Source: CAXGUU01 sp964012875 | GTDB lineage: Bacteria; Pseudomonadota; Gammaproteobacteria; Ga0077536 | Direction: 5' to 3' | NCBI GenBank assembly: GCA_964012875.1 | Contig: CAXGUU010000140.1 | Span: forward strand, 1 to 8,360 | Length of the DNA: 8,360 bases | In this document: positions 6,941 to 8,360 of the stretch, in pieces | Position numbering within the stretch: the first letter of the stretch is position 1 | How the letters are laid out: every line of letters starts with the position of its first letter | Notes under the pieces: generated by a model | Seen by the model: the letters and a program-made list of their open reading frames with translations, nothing else | Told to the model about the DNA's origin: nothing | The model's database searches: none | Made by a program: the position numbers and the translations under genes

Positions 6941-7768
6941 ATGGCGCAACAAGCAGACGACTTCGGTGATTTCGATGCCCTGGGACTCGCGGATCTGGTC
7001 GCCCGCGGCGAAGTTTCGCCGCTGGAGCTGGTCGATGACGCCATCGCGAGGCTCGAGTCAGTAAACGGCAAGCTCAACGCCGTCATCACGACGATGTTCG
7101 ATCGTGCGCGCCAGCGGGCACAGGGAGAAATTCCGCAGGGTCCGTTTCGGGGCGTTCCTTTTTTGATGAAGGATTTTGCAGCCGAGGTCGCCGGCGTGCC
7201 TTTTTACGAAGGCAGCAATTTTCTGAACGACTATATCCCGACCGAGAACAGCGAAATTTTCGAACGCTTCGAGCGCTCGGGTTTGATTACTTTCGGTAAG
7301 ACAAACCTCCCCGAGTTCGCTATTGGCGTGACCACTGAACCCCAAAAATTCGGGCCATCGCACAATCCCTGGGATCCTGCCCGGACGCCCGGGGGATCGT
7401 CTGGCGGAGCCGGTGCGGCCGTCGCGGCGCGTGTGGTCCCAATGGCACATGGCAACGACGTCGGCGGTTCGATTCGAATTCCGGCGTCCGCCTGTGGCTT
7501 GGTCGGTCTGAAGCCAAGCCGCGGCCGCTCGACAACCGCGCCGCATTATGGCGATATCCTTGCAGGCTTCTTCGTGGAACACGGGCTCACCCGAACCGTG
7601 CGCGATTGCGCGGCGATGCTCGACGTAATCGCCGGACCCGGTATCGGCGAGCCTTATCTGGCGCCGGCGCCCGCTCGACCCTACCGCGAAGAAGTCGGGC
7701 GCGAGCCTGGCCAGTTGCGCATTGGGTTTTCTACCGTGACGCCGCTCGGCGATCCTCTGGACGCGTAG
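6941..7768 (+). CDS. Amidase-signature hydrolase, N-terminal portion ending at a premature TAG
   Basis: Serine hydrolase of the amidase-signature family, which cleaves amide bonds with a Ser-cisSer-Lys triad. Here the triad is Lys77 (GVPFLMKDF), Ser153 (GGSSGG) and Ser177 (NDVGGSIRIPAS); the 24-residue step between the serines matches FAAH and malonamidase. The closest family I recognise is 6-aminohexanoate-cyclic-dimer hydrolase (NylA): shared are KTNLPEFA-type and TTEP segments, NPWD, VAHGND-like MAHGND, GLVGLKPSRGR (186-196) and the RDCAAMLDVI region (221-230). Most relatives run to about 470-500 residues, yet this frame stops after 275 at TAG (7766-7768), just after PLGDPLDA. In NylA the aligned position after LDP is Glu followed by CAAA; here TAG is followed by CAAA, so a GAG to TAG change is the simplest explanation. 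A truncated product would hold the whole triad but lack the C-terminal part of the fold, so it is probably inactive. The natural substrate need not be a nylon oligomer. Confidence 0.85.
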   Translation: MAQQADDFGDFDALGLADLVARGEVSPLELVDDAIARLESVNGKLNAVITTMFDRARQRAQGEIPQGPFRGVPFLMKDFAAEVAGVPFYEGSNFLNDYIPTENSEIFERFERSGLITFGKTNLPEFAIGVTTEPQKFGPSHNPWDPARTPGGSSGGAGAAVAARVVPMAHGNDVGGSIRIPASACGLVGLKPSRGRSTTAPHYGDILAGFFVEHGLTRTVRDCAAMLDVIAGPGIGEPYLAPAPARPYREEVGREPGQLRIGFSTVTPLGDPLDA

Positions 7769-8360
7769 TGCGCTGCGGCGATCGAGCAGGCCGCCGCGTT
7801 GTGTGAATCGCTTGGGCACCATGTTGAACAGGCGGCACCGCAGTACGACGCGATGGAATTCTGGACCAAGTACACCACGCTTCTGGGCGGCCTGGTGTCA
7901 TGGGCCCTGGCCGATTGGGGGCGACGTATTGGCCGCGAACCAACAGAAGCGGATTTTGAACCCTTCGTGTGGGCTTTCAGTGAGCGGGGAAAGGCCGTGA
8001 GCGCGGCCGATTACCTGCTCGCGATGCAGGACGTACAACGCGAGATTCGTGCCTTGTCGGCGTTCTACAGCGATCACGATATCTGGCTGACGACGACGCT
8101 CGGGCAACCGCCGGTCCCCCTCGGCACGCTGGTCTATGCGGGCGATCCGATTGAACTGCGACGACGCATGGCAAAGTTTTCACCCTATACCTATATCACC
8201 AATGCGACTGGTCAGCCGGCGATATCATTGCCGCTGCACTGGAGTGCAGCGGGGTTGCCGGTCGGCCTTCACTTCACTGCGCGCATGGGCGAAGAGGGCA
8301 CACTGATTCGGCTGGCGAGCCAGTTGGAAGCGGCGGCACCCTGGGGACACCGGCGCCCGC
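7769..8360 (+). pseudogene. Amidase C-terminal portion, in frame after the amber codon, open to the window edge
   Basis: The reading frame of the amidase continues directly after TAG 7766 for 197 codons without another stop. It begins CAAAIEQAAALCESLGHHVEQ, the helix normally found after LDPE in NylA-like amidases, and later has SPYTYITNATGQPAISLPL, GLPVGLHFTARMGEEGTLIRLASQLE and APWGHRRP, the conserved C-terminal signature of the family. Only a short tail should remain beyond the edge. No frameshift is needed, so the gene differs from an intact one by a single codon. An internal restart at TTG 7799 or ATG 7853 is possible, but neither has a ribosome site and the product would lack the catalytic residues. 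It may be a young pseudogene, a sequence or assembly error, or a gene read through at low level. Confidence 0.8.

Noticed and set aside
7766..7768. Recoding of TAG as pyrrolysine or programmed readthrough
   Set aside because: The aligned residue in NylA-like enzymes is an ordinary Glu away from the active site, no recoding signal is evident downstream, and TAG ends the MATE gene at its expected length.
7058..7822. Open 254-codon frame on the minus strand opposite the amidase
   Set aside because: It has no recognisable domain, is rich in Arg/Ala as expected for an antisense frame in GC-rich DNA, and lies wholly over a gene with clear catalytic motifs.

Overview
The window reads as an ordinary stretch of a moderately GC-rich bacterial chromosome, most likely a Pseudomonadota and perhaps a gammaproteobacterium. 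This is inferred from the protein families (RND pump, YfcG-like glutathione transferase, CrgA/DmlR-type LysR effector domain, MATE exporter) and from codon choice; no rRNA, tRNA or marker gene fixes the taxon. I see no CRISPR array, tRNA or rRNA gene, phage module or complete transposase.

Layout: (1) the 3' part of an RND-family efflux pump gene enters from the left edge (+, to 2222). (2) It converges on a two-gene minus-strand operon: a class III (CaiB/BaiF) CoA-transferase (4165 to 2984), then 14 nt later a YfcG-like (Nu-class) glutathione transferase (2969 to 2256). (3) A stretch of about 440 bp without a credible gene (4166 to about 4605) holds an imperfect 193-bp palindrome (4192-4384) and a well-formed rightward intrinsic terminator (4442-4492). 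(4) It runs into a LysR-type regulator frame that keeps the effector-binding domain but has lost the DNA-binding domain (+, homology 4606-5301). (5) A complete MATE-family multidrug exporter follows on the minus strand (6671 to 5337), convergent with the LysR remnant. (6) After a divergent 269-bp intergenic region comes an amidase-signature hydrolase resembling 6-aminohexanoate-cyclic-dimer hydrolase (NylA). It has a strong ribosome binding site and an intact catalytic triad, but a single in-frame TAG at 7766 interrupts it; the same frame continues to the right edge with conserved amidase sequence.

The genes fit a loose theme of xenobiotic handling: two efflux pumps, a glutathione-dependent reductase/transferase, a CoA-activating enzyme and an amide hydrolase. 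Only the CoA-transferase/GST pair looks co-transcribed. The LysR gene would normally have been the divergent regulator of that pair; its head is missing and the palindrome lies where its 5' end or shared promoter would be.

I found no convincing new multi-gene system. The items most worth a second look are the 193-bp palindrome (possible MITE-like or IS-derived element, or structured RNA), the orphan terminator, the headless LysR gene and the amber-interrupted amidase.
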